A stretch of 64,000 nt of DNA from Bacteroidales bacterium (GCA_017617125.1 JAFZWY010000048.1:1-64000); one strand, 5' to 3'. Positions 48,401 through 57,639 are shown, counted from the stretch's first letter. The notes: generated by a model not told the origin, from the sequence alone. A program made the numbers and translations.

Positions 48401-48736
48401 GACAAGTACTACAGTGCAGCTGGTGTAGTTGAATATTCGTACGGAAAGTATTATGTAAACTATCCTACAATAAACGACATTACAGCAGATTGCGATGCTT
48501 CGGTTGACGAAATGTTAGCAAACGCTATCGAGGTTTATCCAAATCCGACAAATGGACAGATTAGCATAGTAAACGCAGAAGGTCAGAACATCGTTGTTGT
48601 AAATGCCCTCGGTCAGGTCGTTGCAACTATCGAAAATGCAACCGATAACCAGACAATAGACCTTTCAGCACTTTGCAACGGAACATATTTTGTAAAGGTT
48701 GGCGCAAGCGTTGTTAAGGTAAACGTAATAAGATAA
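45413..48736 (+). CDS. Secreted Ig/OB-fold repeat protein with T9SS type A sorting domain
   Basis: 1107 aa. Signal peptide MNRILSLIFVACIALLFGE. Residues about 25-170 form a lead domain (FAGGKYLIVYEAGNVAFDGS). Then three alternating pairs follow: an Ig-like domain (NSVNVNLAIRNFELGDDGKV and two related copies near 470 and 750) and a domain with an OB-like look (GFYIQSSTDAYSGLYIYT, KFYIQDAEAAWSGLYIYN, YSIQDANEAWSGVWVF, each followed by an ITEYNGLTEM-like line). The final type A sorting domain begins IEVYPNPTNGQISIVN. The OB-type part resembles domains found beside extracellular nucleases, but no nuclease catalytic domain is present. Likely a surface-anchored binding protein. Own terminator after the stop. 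Confidence 0.87.
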   Translation: MNRILSLIFVACIALLFGETFAQTTYNKVTSADQIFAGGKYLIVYEAGNVAFDGSLTSLDAISNTKTVSISNGSISVATNDFYFTLGTVEGGYSVKSASGYFIGNTSNANTVKFSTTEAYVNDITFSTDSVEIVSAETHLRYNTNDGQTRFRYYKSTSYTNQKKIALYVDVASLSDDPAMTVTAPANGSFFFANSVNVNLAIRNFELGDDGKVKYTLDGGAAQYSNTAAFTISDIEDGEHTLALELVDEDELSLETPVTAEVTFTIDADFSTLLTIPAIQGTADVNAQNGNVVATQGIVTAKIERGFYIQSSTDAYSGLYIYTVDHVGDVELGDMVVVRGTMAEFNGLTEMGDVTDVIVRSSDNDLFAPIEIELGSALEQYESMLVKVSGTHNGTMLSTAWQLENNANDTIYIGADCFAFTPTAEIEYEVTGVLSYTNKPTYNVGWVVLPRSAADIDENVDGIVLRVLAPTEGSTVMADNVEVQFRVYNFVLGTDGELKYTLNGGEAQYVTSEAPFTVANLANGSNTLAFELVTMENASLGTPVTATVTFEARPSGNLAIRDIQYTTAENGDSPYNGQTVTVSGTVTGFNNDKFYIQDAEAAWSGLYIYNTNSSLTPALSDNVTVTGSITEYNGLTEMNPTAIVNNGASTPINGLALASISEIAEPYESMLVTVTGTCTGISSAKKWTISDGTSIIIFGVTYTPTVGTSYIVTGIVDWFGQDGIWELKPRSEADIVVGGIVPTISITNPVNGSTVYSAAVNATVEVFNFTVGTDGNISFSIDSEEAIIGTATSHAFTGLTEGEHTIHASLIATDQSVVATTTSTFTVNLAGPNYTPIHDIQYTTAETGDSPLNNQTVWVKGVVTSNFVNTPYSPVKGYSIQDANEAWSGVWVFDSINSPNIGDSVKLQAMVTEYYGLTELKNVANYEVFDIGVARPINVTISEANSEAYEGCYVRVECARSTGSTMPYGNWSCVNAAGDTVTYSHNFANGTYTITKDKYYSAAGVVEYSYGKYYVNYPTINDITADCDASVDEMLANAIEVYPNPTNGQISIVNAEGQNIVVVNALGQVVATIENATDNQTIDLSALCNGTYFVKVGASVVKVNVIR

Positions 48737-48758
48737 TCCGCATCACCGGATAATTCGA

Positions 48759-48787
48759 ATAGGGAGGGAGACCTCCCTATTTTTTTG
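48759..48787 (+). terminator. Intrinsic terminator (GNRA loop) after the Ig/OB protein
   Basis: Nine-bp stem atagggagg (48759-48767) / cctccctat (48772-48780), loop gaga, followed by seven T. Confidence 0.9.
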
Positions 48788-48820
48788 TTTATGACAAATT
48801 GTTTGGGTAATCTTTACCCA

Positions 48821-48860
48821 TTATGAGTAGAGATGCAAAATTTTGCGTCTCTACTCATAA
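48821..48860. repeat. Dispersed palindrome, copy 2 (40 bases)
   Basis: ttatgagtagagatgcaaaa (48821-48840) is the reverse complement of 48841-48860 with one mismatch. The central 20 bases are one base from the perfect palindrome at 57607-57626. No T-run; lies between two terminators. Confidence 0.85.
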
Positions 48861-48900
48861 TTATTATAGTGGGTCATATAATCTCTGATATACGAACAAC

Positions 48901-48927
48901 AAAAAAGGCTGAGAATTTCTCAGCCTT
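48901..48927 (-). terminator. Intrinsic terminator of the EF-hand protein gene
   Basis: Stem ggctgagaa / ttctcagcc (48907-48915 and 48917-48925; a few central bases form the loop). On the minus strand it is followed by a T-run (the A-run 48899-48906), 27 bases after the stop at 48954. Confidence 0.8.
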
Positions 48928-48953
48928 TCTATTGAGTAATAAAGATGCCTATT

Positions 48954-51260
48954 TTATTCTGCAGTGGGTGCTTCAGGAGCAGGTTCTGCAGGTGTTTCTA
49001 ATACTGTAGTATCTGCTTGTGGAACAGTATCGGCGGCAACTACCTCTGTCGGCTCATCCTTATGGAATGGCGAAGGCAGACCAACGCGTGACAATACATT
49101 GGTGAAATACAGTGCGCAGAATATTATACCGAGTACAATTATCACGTAGAGTATTTTTCTCCATACTGGAATACCTTGCTTGAATGGGTCGGTTGCGTTC
49201 TTTAAATGCGGGAACTTTGCAATCTTGGTAAGTGTAGCACCAAACTTGATGTTGACGTAAGCCTGTGCGTTGACAGCCCATCCGTTGGCGTTGAGTACCG
49301 GCGAAAGGTTACGCTTGCGCAACTTGAGCCATGCGATTATCATTGCAGGACCCGAAATGAGCAATATTACACCGAGAATTGCAAGAGGCATCTGCCACCA
49401 TGAAAGTTTAAAGAAGCCTGTTACTAATGAAACAAGGAAGCCACCGATATATCCCAAGGCCAAGCCTATTGCAGCAAAGATACCGCAGAACTTGGCGATG
49501 TCGAATGCCTGGTTTTTCTTGGCTTCGGAGCCTGGAACGTTTTGTGCGGCCTTGCTTGCGTTGGCAACCATTTGGTCGCCTGCAGCCTCCATCGAGCCGG
49601 TTGCCTGGCTTGTTACCTTGTCGTCCTGGCTAGCAGCAAATTTGTTTATCTGGTTTTCGATAAATCTTGCAAACTTGCGGTAAGGCGACCAGAAAGCCTC
49701 GCGTATGCTTATCGGGTTTTCGATAATCTTTGTGATTGTTGCATCCCAGTCGTTGCCTTCACGGTCGTAGAAGATGGCATTCTTGCCGACCATCAGGTTG
49801 TTGACTTCGCCGTTGGTTATGACGGCTGCAATGGTCATTGTTTCGTTTTTAGTCTTTGAGTGGCATTCGCAGTATGCAATGTACATTCCGCTGAAACTTG
49901 CCGAGGTGTTGTGCTTTGGCATGTCGCTAACCTTGATACAGAGGTCGCAGCTGCGTTGGTCGATATAAAGCGTACCAGCCTGGAAGATTGCCTTGTCGCC
50001 CTTGCGTGAATAGAAGTCGGAGAATGTTACGAAGTTCTTGAGCAAAAGGAAGAAATCGCGATAGAGGTGCATCAGTTTGTCGACGCTTTCGATTTCGTTG
50101 GCTTCGCTTTCCAGAGCTTTGTCCTGTTCTACGAGCGAAAGAAGTTCTTCCTTGCGGTTTGCAGCGAGGATTCCTTTAATAGCTTCAAGTCCGAGTGACT
50201 CTACAATAGCGCCTTTCTTTCCGTCCATCCATTCCTTGTATGTTGCAAACTTACCGCCAATCGAGTTCCATTCGCTTTCGGTAATTGCATCCTTTCCTGC
50301 GAAGTCGACATCGAATATAAGGCTCTTGAGTGTTGCAAAGGCGGCTTCCCATGCGGGATTTATGCCTTCGTTGAGCATAAGTTCTTTCTTGTTGCCTACG
50401 CGTGCCAATGGGTAGGTCGATATTTCGTCGATGCAGGTGGTGAGGTTCTTGTCGCTGATAGCTTCGAAACGTGCAACCGAGACATCAAGTGCTGCTGTCG
50501 AGTCGTTGTTGAATGCTATAAGTTTGCAGCGCAGGAAGTAGTCGTCGATTTTTTCCTTCAGCGTGTTGTAGGCGTTGAGTGCAGCCTCGGTATTTTCTCC
50601 GTATGGGAAAACAGATTCCTTGCGGTCGTCGCCATCCTTGCTCCAAGCTGCATAATCGGCGCAGTTGGTGTAGAATTCTTCTATCTGGTCGGCGTTGATA
50701 CCTGGGTCGCCACTGCGGTCGGTAACATTGCCGATAGTGTCGATGCACGACTTTATTGTCGCTTTAAGATCTTCGTCATCGGTCGAATTTTCGGTAATAA
50801 TGCCATCACCGTTGAATCTTGTCTTGGCAAAAATTGCAAGACGGTCGGATGTGTCGGCAATGGAAATGCTATCTTTTTCAAGTTCAAGATTCTTTAGAAT
50901 CTGCTTTGCAGAATCGTAAAGTTTCTTGCCGTCCTCGTCGTCGGTGTTAATGTCCGACAGGTTTAGGACACTGTCCTGTTTAATAAGCAGGTTCGGGTCT
51001 TTAAGTACCTTTACAAGCCACTGTGATGCAGCTATAACTTCGTTAACCTTTATTTTCCCGTCCTGGTCTGTGTCGAGGAGGGTCAAAGTCTTTTCGTCAA
51101 TTTCAAGACCTTTGGTCGGACAGCTCAGTACCGTCCACATTTTCTGGTCGAGTTCGCCGAGGTGAGCAATGTCTTCACCTGTTTCAATATTAACGCGTGT
51201 AACTCCGCCAATCTTCGAGAATTTCCACTCGTATGATTTGTCCTTTGATAAAATTGCCAT
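48954..51260 (-). CDS. Uncharacterised EF-hand protein with C-terminal membrane segments
   Basis: 768 aa, no signal peptide. A canonical EF-hand loop at residues 63-74 (DTDQDGKIKVNE: Asp63, Asp65, Asp67, Gly68, Glu74) should bind calcium. A weaker acidic loop (RFNGDGIITEN) lies near 153. Residues 80-560 are mostly helical and acidic with no domain I know; a Cys/His patch (RSCDLCIKV, YCECHSK) lies near 430-465. Three hydrophobic segments near 590-615, 622-645 and 702-720 form the membrane part, and the last 35 residues are acidic and proline-rich. I do not recognise the family by function. It is transcribed alone, upstream of and divergent from atpD, with 270 bases between them. Confidence 0.8.
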   Translation of the reverse strand: MAILSKDKSYEWKFSKIGGVTRVNIETGEDIAHLGELDQKMWTVLSCPTKGLEIDEKTLTLLDTDQDGKIKVNEVIAASQWLVKVLKDPNLLIKQDSVLNLSDINTDDEDGKKLYDSAKQILKNLELEKDSISIADTSDRLAIFAKTRFNGDGIITENSTDDEDLKATIKSCIDTIGNVTDRSGDPGINADQIEEFYTNCADYAAWSKDGDDRKESVFPYGENTEAALNAYNTLKEKIDDYFLRCKLIAFNNDSTAALDVSVARFEAISDKNLTTCIDEISTYPLARVGNKKELMLNEGINPAWEAAFATLKSLIFDVDFAGKDAITESEWNSIGGKFATYKEWMDGKKGAIVESLGLEAIKGILAANRKEELLSLVEQDKALESEANEIESVDKLMHLYRDFFLLLKNFVTFSDFYSRKGDKAIFQAGTLYIDQRSCDLCIKVSDMPKHNTSASFSGMYIAYCECHSKTKNETMTIAAVITNGEVNNLMVGKNAIFYDREGNDWDATITKIIENPISIREAFWSPYRKFARFIENQINKFAASQDDKVTSQATGSMEAAGDQMVANASKAAQNVPGSEAKKNQAFDIAKFCGIFAAIGLALGYIGGFLVSLVTGFFKLSWWQMPLAILGVILLISGPAMIIAWLKLRKRNLSPVLNANGWAVNAQAYVNIKFGATLTKIAKFPHLKNATDPFKQGIPVWRKILYVIIVLGIIFCALYFTNVLSRVGLPSPFHKDEPTEVVAADTVPQADTTVLETPAEPAPEAPTAE

Positions 51261-51473
51261 ATAAGAAATGCGTTTAGAGTTATTTTTATGAGTGCAAATT
51301 TAGATAAATTTTGATAATAATATATGGTATAGATTAAAAATGTGATTAAAGATAGTTTACTTAGCCAGCATTGTTGTCGAGTGCCATATTAACATAGACC
51401 GTTGTCCTTTTCCCTTTATAAATCATTGTATTTCAATAGGTAGAAAATTATTGAAAAAAAACGGGATATTTTC
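51261..51473. other. Intergenic region without a gene
   Basis: AT-rich spacer between the EF-hand gene and the atpD promoter. A TAAATTTG box on the minus strand (51295-51302) may serve the EF-hand gene. Nothing else recognisable. Confidence 0.5.
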
Positions 51474-53048
<1,575 letters not shown>

Positions 53049-53056
53049 CAGTTGCT

Positions 53057-53296
53057 ATGACAGTAGAAATTATCACACCTGAAAAAAAGTTGTTCGAAGG
53101 CGAAACCTCAATGGTTAAGGTGCCTGGGGCAAAAGGCTTATTCCAGATGCTGAACATGCACGCTCCAATCGTTTCGACATTGGACAAGGGTGAGGTCGTT
53201 ATCAGGGAAATGAATGATAATGAACTGAAGTTCAGCGTCAACGGCGGCCTTGTAGAATGCAAGAACAATAAGATTGTTATTCTCGTTGAAGAATAA
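53057..53296 (+). CDS. atpC: F1Fo ATP synthase subunit epsilon (short form)
   Basis: 79 aa. It covers only the N-terminal beta-sandwich of epsilon: MTVEIITPEKKLFEGET, FQMLNMHAPIVSTLDKGEVV, FSVNGGLVECKNNKIVILVE. The C-terminal two-helix domain that inhibits ATP hydrolysis in E. coli is absent, as is usual in Bacteroidota. It therefore couples gamma to the c-ring but probably does not act as a hydrolysis brake. Starts 8 bases after atpD. Confidence 0.95.
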   Translation: MTVEIITPEKKLFEGETSMVKVPGAKGLFQMLNMHAPIVSTLDKGEVVIREMNDNELKFSVNGGLVECKNNKIVILVEE

Positions 53297-53313
53297 TGGA
53301 ATTTATTAACTAA

Positions 53314-53346
53314 AAAAAGGAAACTTCGTAAAGGGGTTTCCTTTTT
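53314..53346 (+). terminator. Intrinsic terminator after atpC
   Basis: ggaaac (53319-53324) pairs with gtttcc (53336-53341), A-run before and five T after. Confidence 0.75.
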
Positions 53347-53365
53347 ATTTTTGTTACTCTAATCC

Positions 53366-53500
53366 GCCCCCTGAGCTTCGCTTGCTGAGCCTGTGGTTAC
53401 TGAGCGCAGTCGAAGTATCGAAGTATCGAAGGGAAGGTAGAAAAATGTATTAGAGAAACTTCGCTCCCTGAGCGTCAGCCGAAGGGTCGAAGTTTAGCCA
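53366..53500. repeat. CTGAGC/TCGAAG repeat modules
   Basis: cctgagcttcgcttgctgag from 53370, then tgagcgcagtcgaagtatcg with a tandem gtatcgaa duplication near 53413-53430. A second module ccctgagcgtcagccgaagg from 53466 runs on to gtcgaag. They match, in either orientation, the modules at 36658 and 42838. No gene. Confidence 0.7.
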
Positions 53501-53511
53501 GCGATAATGTT

Positions 53512-54285
53512 ATGATAAAACACATTTCAATACTCGGTTCTGGCAACGTTGCCTATCATATCGCACGGAAACTTCGTGCCGAAGGCCTCATTGTCGACTG
53601 TGTGTTCAGCCGAAACCACATTACTGGACAGTCGCTGGCCGATGGGGTAAATGCTGTTTTTACCGACGAATTGTTCCAAATACCATCAAAATCCGATGCC
53701 TATCTGTTTATGATGTCGGATGAGGCAAATGCTAGTATTGCTGGCCAAATCAATATGCCCGACGATAAAATTTACATCCACACATCGGGAAGCCTGCCCA
53801 AAGAGATTTTCAAGCAGAAGAACGCGGCGGTAATGTATCCGTTCCAAACATTTTCGCGCGATGTGAAGATTGACAATTTCAATGAAATTCCGATTTGCAT
53901 TGAGGCATCAAATGCAGATACATTCCATGAAGTGCGTTGCTTGTCCGAGAAAATTAGCCCGCTAACTTACGAATTGTCGTTCGAACAGCGCAAAATATTG
54001 CATATTGCAGGCGTTTTTGCCGCTAATTTTATGAATCATAGCGTATGTCTTGCTCAGAAATTATTACAGGAAAACAACGTACCTATTAATATATTAACGC
54101 CGTTGCTGAAGCAGAGTTTCGCTAAGATCCTTGCTGGCGCGGCATACTCGTCGCAGACGGGACCTGCTGTGCGTGGCGATAGAAAAATAATAGATTCCCA
54201 TATAGATATGCTTGCTTCTGATGAAAATCTTGCAAACGTTTACAAGGTTTTGAGCGAAAGCATCCTTAAAACTTACAACAAATGA
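53512..54285 (+). CDS. Rossmann-like/DUF2520 protein
   Basis: 257 aa. N-terminal NAD(P)-binding fold: ISILGSGNVAYHIARKL with the GxGxxxxH-type loop, then SRNHITGQSLADG. A conserved IHTSGSLPKE strand near residue 90 and MYPFQTFSRD near 110 lead into the DUF2520 helical domain (about 125-255), with HIAGVFAANFMNHSVCLAQ near 160. The fold is that of the 6-phosphogluconate dehydrogenase/pyrroline-carboxylate reductase group, but the substrate is unknown. It overlaps the KdsC-like gene by 4 bases (ATGA), an arrangement common in Bacteroidota. Confidence 0.9.
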   Translation: MIKHISILGSGNVAYHIARKLRAEGLIVDCVFSRNHITGQSLADGVNAVFTDELFQIPSKSDAYLFMMSDEANASIAGQINMPDDKIYIHTSGSLPKEIFKQKNAAVMYPFQTFSRDVKIDNFNEIPICIEASNADTFHEVRCLSEKISPLTYELSFEQRKILHIAGVFAANFMNHSVCLAQKLLQENNVPINILTPLLKQSFAKILAGAAYSSQTGPAVRGDRKIIDSHIDMLASDENLANVYKVLSESILKTYNK

Positions 54286-54824
54286 ATAGAAATCTGGAAA
54301 CATTGAATTTCAAGGAAATATTGTCGAATATCAAGGCCGTTGTCTTTGATATCGACGGCGTTTTGTCGTCATCGACAGTAAATATAAACGAGGTCGGTTA
54401 CTTGCAGCGAACCACAAGTGTAAAGGACGGATTTGCAATAAAGTGCGCTGTGCGTAAGGGGCTTGTGGTTGCGATAATTTCTGGCGGTTTCTGCGAAAAG
54501 ACAATGATCCGCTACAAGAATCTCGGTGTGGAGGAAGTGATAATGGGCAGTGTGTGGAAAACCGAGGACTTGGAAATGTTGAAGAAGAAATACAACCTTC
54601 GCAACGAGGAAATCCTATATATGGGCGATGATATTCCCGATTATCAAATTATGAAGCTTGTCGGTTTGCCATGTTGTCCGGCAGATGCTGCTGACGAGAT
54701 AAAGGAGATCGCTCTATATGTTTCCGACAAGAAGGGTGGCGAAGGTTGTGTGCGCGATGTCATCGAGCAGGTTATGCGTGCGCAGAAGACATGGCTCGAT
54801 GATGAAAGTTTTGCAGCATATTGA
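54282..54824 (+). CDS. KdsC-like HAD phosphatase
   Basis: 180 aa, C0-type HAD fold. Motif I VVFDIDGVL (nucleophile Asp and second Asp), motif II IISGG near residue 64, a conserved Lys in the MGSVWKTE line (the usual family form has GxxxK), and motif IV YMGDDIPD near 112. Length and motifs fit KdsC, which dephosphorylates 3-deoxy-manno-octulosonate 8-phosphate for LPS core. No other kds gene is in the window, so a related HAD phosphatase role remains possible. It is translationally coupled to the DUF2520 gene, and its stop lies just before the start of the metalloprotease. Confidence 0.85.
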   Translation: MNRNLETLNFKEILSNIKAVVFDIDGVLSSSTVNINEVGYLQRTTSVKDGFAIKCAVRKGLVVAIISGGFCEKTMIRYKNLGVEEVIMGSVWKTEDLEMLKKKYNLRNEEILYMGDDIPDYQIMKLVGLPCCPADAADEIKEIALYVSDKKGGEGCVRDVIEQVMRAQKTWLDDESFAAY

Positions 54825-54826
54825 TT

Positions 54827-56962
54827 ATGAGAGCAAAAAGATTTCTGACGTTGGCTTTGTTTGTGTTGCTTGCACTATCGGCAGTAGCACAGAAAAACAG
54901 CTGGGATGGCTGGCAGGTGAGGCCTCGTGGCGAAATCCGTATGCTCAATTTTTTCGTAAACATAATTTATGATGTAAGTCCCGAAAGGGAGAGACCGTTT
55001 GCAAAGACAAGCCATTGGAATATGGTCTTGCTTGAAAGCCTAAACCAGAATCCTCCCGACTATCTGCTTCGCCTAATGGATACTGTGTACAACCCCGACA
55101 ATTTGTATGGTTGCATAACACGTCTGTATGGCGAATCGTCGTTTGATGAACTGCGCATAACTGGCGATTTCGTTGTGGTGAACATCAAAGAGAGCCGTGT
55201 GCTTAAGTATGGGAGTTTCAATGAGTCGAACATCGAGAATGCCGCTGTCGAATTCGTAAATGAACAGGGTGGTTTACGTACGATTTATGGCCACGACGAC
55301 ATTTCATACTACGATTTAGATGGCTCTGGCAAAATTGGATTCATACAATTTTTCTTCCGTAATATTACCAAGGAATATGGTGGTGATAGTGCAGGAAATG
55401 GCTATTTTTCGACTTCGATGCTGCGAAATCGAAAATTGTTGATTAATGGTGAGTATTATCCTTTTTCTGGCGTGGGTACAGCCCAGTGCGTTGGCACTCA
55501 CGATGTGTCGCAGAATCCTACAGGAATAGTTCAGCACGAAATCTCGCATTCGTTCTTTGGGCCTAATTCATTTCATACTTCTGGAGGAAATCACCGTAGA
55601 TCAGGCGAATATATGCCCTTTCTGTCAATTCAGGGAGGCTACGGACTTATGGGAGGTTCGGGGTCAGGATTGGTGTCGTGCAATGGTTACGAGCGATGGC
55701 GAATGCACTGGATTCATCCAAGCAACCGAAACGACAATGGGTGGTGGATTGTTGCAAGGGATTTAGATGGAAAACCGGTAAATGCCGATATTTCCCAGAA
55801 GGATAGTGCGTGCTCTTTTATCTTGCGAGACTTTGTCACATATGGTGATGCAGTACGTATAAAACTCCCTTACAAGGATAGCGAAAGCTCTTCTAACCAG
55901 TATATTTGGCTCGAAAATCATCAGTCGGGCAGAAATGGAAAACTCGATTTCTTGCAGTTCGCCAACGAGAGTGATTGTCGCCCGCAGCAGGTTGCTGGCG
56001 TTTATGCATACTATCAGATTGGGCGTGATGTGCTTAGCGGTGCAAATAACGATGTGTATTTCGCCAACGAGCGCGACAACCTGCGTATGATTCCGGCCGA
56101 AGGTTACTGGAATTATAGTATTCACAAGGCTGATACACCCTACAATATAAAGTGCATTTCGTGGGCTGGACACGATTATTACCATACCCGCGACACCGAA
56201 AATCCTTTCTGTGGAAGTCACGATATGGAAACGCATTTTGACGCCGACGATGAGGTATTGTCGCTTTCTCGTGCGTGCGAGAGTGCAATTTGGAGGAAGA
56301 TAATAGGCACTGTGCGGATTGACAGTCTGGCGCTCAATGGCGATGCCCGCGACATGTTTTGTACGCATACCAGGTTGAATATGGGAACCAATCCGAGCAC
56401 CTGCAATGCAAAGACCCTGTACAATTCGATGACAACAGGAGAGTTTAAATGTGCCAATTATCAGTCGCGTAATACGCAGACGACCTATCTCACGGGACTT
56501 GGCATCGAAATAACTCCGTTTGACGATGGCAACTACCGCATCGATGTGCGCTGGGACGACTACACTATAGCAAACGACGCCATTTGGACTGGAAGTATAT
56601 CGCTAAAGGAGAAGGCGATACTTGCCACGAAGAAGGAGATACGGCTTACGCAGAACCTAACGGTTGCACAACCTATGCGCGACGATATTACTGGATTGTT
56701 TGCAAAGCCTACTGTGCTTGTCTGTGAGGCAGGTTCCGAATTTGTGCAGGAGGCAGGAAGCATAGTGAACGTAGAAGAGAAAAGTTCGCTAGTGATAGAG
56801 GCTGGTGCAGCATACCGAATGGATTCAAAGGCAAAGCTTAAAATTGACCGTACTTCGCATCTTGTTGTGCGCGGAAAGTTGATTGTCGGCAATGGTGCAA
56901 AGCTGGTTGTGAGGTCTAAAGAAGGACTGCAGCTCGAAGGTGGTGAGGTCGTGAATGAATAA
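54827..56962 (+). CDS. Secreted M6-family metalloprotease without a T9SS sorting domain
   Basis: 711 aa from the ATG at 54827 (a TTG at 54821 is also in frame). Signal peptide MRAKRFLTLALFVLLALSAV. The zinc site is HEISH (residues 237-241, usual HExxH), with the third ligand likely in the downstream region around SIQGGYGLMGGSG. This is the immune-inhibitor-A type (M6) protease plan. The C-terminal 150 residues are short repeating strands (AKLKIDRTSHLVVRGKLIV, NGAKLVVRSKEGLQLEGG), like the beta-helical spacer that often precedes a sorting domain in related proteins, but the gene stops there. Export beyond the periplasm is therefore unclear. It follows the KdsC-like gene by 2 bases. Confidence 0.85.
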   Translation: MRAKRFLTLALFVLLALSAVAQKNSWDGWQVRPRGEIRMLNFFVNIIYDVSPERERPFAKTSHWNMVLLESLNQNPPDYLLRLMDTVYNPDNLYGCITRLYGESSFDELRITGDFVVVNIKESRVLKYGSFNESNIENAAVEFVNEQGGLRTIYGHDDISYYDLDGSGKIGFIQFFFRNITKEYGGDSAGNGYFSTSMLRNRKLLINGEYYPFSGVGTAQCVGTHDVSQNPTGIVQHEISHSFFGPNSFHTSGGNHRRSGEYMPFLSIQGGYGLMGGSGSGLVSCNGYERWRMHWIHPSNRNDNGWWIVARDLDGKPVNADISQKDSACSFILRDFVTYGDAVRIKLPYKDSESSSNQYIWLENHQSGRNGKLDFLQFANESDCRPQQVAGVYAYYQIGRDVLSGANNDVYFANERDNLRMIPAEGYWNYSIHKADTPYNIKCISWAGHDYYHTRDTENPFCGSHDMETHFDADDEVLSLSRACESAIWRKIIGTVRIDSLALNGDARDMFCTHTRLNMGTNPSTCNAKTLYNSMTTGEFKCANYQSRNTQTTYLTGLGIEITPFDDGNYRIDVRWDDYTIANDAIWTGSISLKEKAILATKKEIRLTQNLTVAQPMRDDITGLFAKPTVLVCEAGSEFVQEAGSIVNVEEKSSLVIEAGAAYRMDSKAKLKIDRTSHLVVRGKLIVGNGAKLVVRSKEGLQLEGGEVVNE

Positions 56963-56968
56963 ATCTTC

Positions 56969-57475
56969 TCATTCTCCGTATTTTGTTTCGTTTTCTGCTG
57001 CAATTCCAATCTCCGGATCTTCGGGAATTTCATAGGGACGTGGCTGTGGGTGCAGTTTCTTATGCAGTCTCTCGGCAAGTTTTTCGGCAACCGAATCGGC
57101 ATCATGAGCATGGCTTAGTTCGCATTCCCACACTACTATGACTTCCCATCCTAATTCGCCTAATTTCCAATAGTTTTCCAGGTCGCGCTGACGGTTGCGC
57201 TTTATCTTGGTCTGCCAGAATTCTGTATTCGACTTTGGCGTTGTTGCTATCTTGCAGCCCGGATGGTGATGCCAGAAACATCCGTTCACGAAAATCACGG
57301 TGCCATATTTTGGCAGCACAATGTCGGGAGTGCCAGGCAGACGCTTGTCGTTTGTGCGATAGCGGAAACCACGGGCATACAGAGCCTTGCGGAGCTTAAT
57401 CTCTGGCTTGGTGCCTTTCGACCTTATTTTCGACATTATGTCGGAACGTTTCTCGGTGCTGAAGATGTCGGTCAT
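56969..57475 (-). CDS. vsr: Very-short-patch-repair endonuclease Vsr (orphan)
   Basis: 168 aa. Vsr nicks next to T:G mismatches that arise by deamination of 5-methylcytosine. Motifs are conserved: DIFSTEKRSDIMSKIRSKGT at the start, catalytic Asp51 in GTPDIVLPKY (same number as in E. coli Vsr), VNGCFWHHHPGC (residues 63-74, active-site and zinc residues) and a later Cys in VVWECEL. Vsr genes normally sit beside a cytosine-5 methyltransferase; none is in the window. The tail (about 145-168) is acidic and not part of the fold. Convergent with the metalloprotease, only 6 bases apart. Confidence 0.93.
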   Translation of the reverse strand: MTDIFSTEKRSDIMSKIRSKGTKPEIKLRKALYARGFRYRTNDKRLPGTPDIVLPKYGTVIFVNGCFWHHHPGCKIATTPKSNTEFWQTKIKRNRQRDLENYWKLGELGWEVIVVWECELSHAHDADSVAEKLAERLHKKLHPQPRPYEIPEDPEIGIAAENETKYGE

Positions 57476-57504
57476 TTGGATGGTTTCAAGTTCTTGGTTT
57501 CTAT

Positions 57505-57593
57505 GTTTAACTTCGTTGAGGGCTTCGCCGTTCTATGGCTTCGCCCGTTTCAATGTCTTCGGCGTTTAACTTCGTTGAGGGCTTTGCCGTTCT
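57505..57593. repeat. 30-base direct repeat pair
   Basis: The 30 bases at 57505-57534 (starting gtttaacttcgttgaggg) recur at 57564-57593 with one difference (gcttcgcc versus gctttgcc). The spacer holds related ggcttcgcccgtttc pieces. No gene. Confidence 0.8.
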
Positions 57594-57606
57594 TGCTTCA
57601 CTGTTG

Positions 57607-57626
57607 AGACGCAAAATTTTGCGTCT
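57607..57626. repeat. Dispersed palindrome, copy 3 (perfect)
   Basis: agacgcaaaattttgcgtct is a perfect 20-base palindrome. Outer flanks gttg and ttaca match copy 1 at 12720. Lies in the gap between vsr and the acyltransferase gene. Confidence 0.85.
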
Positions 57627-57639
57627 TTACAATGCGATG

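Noticed and set aside
51261..51473. Small RNA or riboswitch upstream of atpD
   Set aside because: No stable conserved structure or terminator pair seen; only promoter-like boxes.
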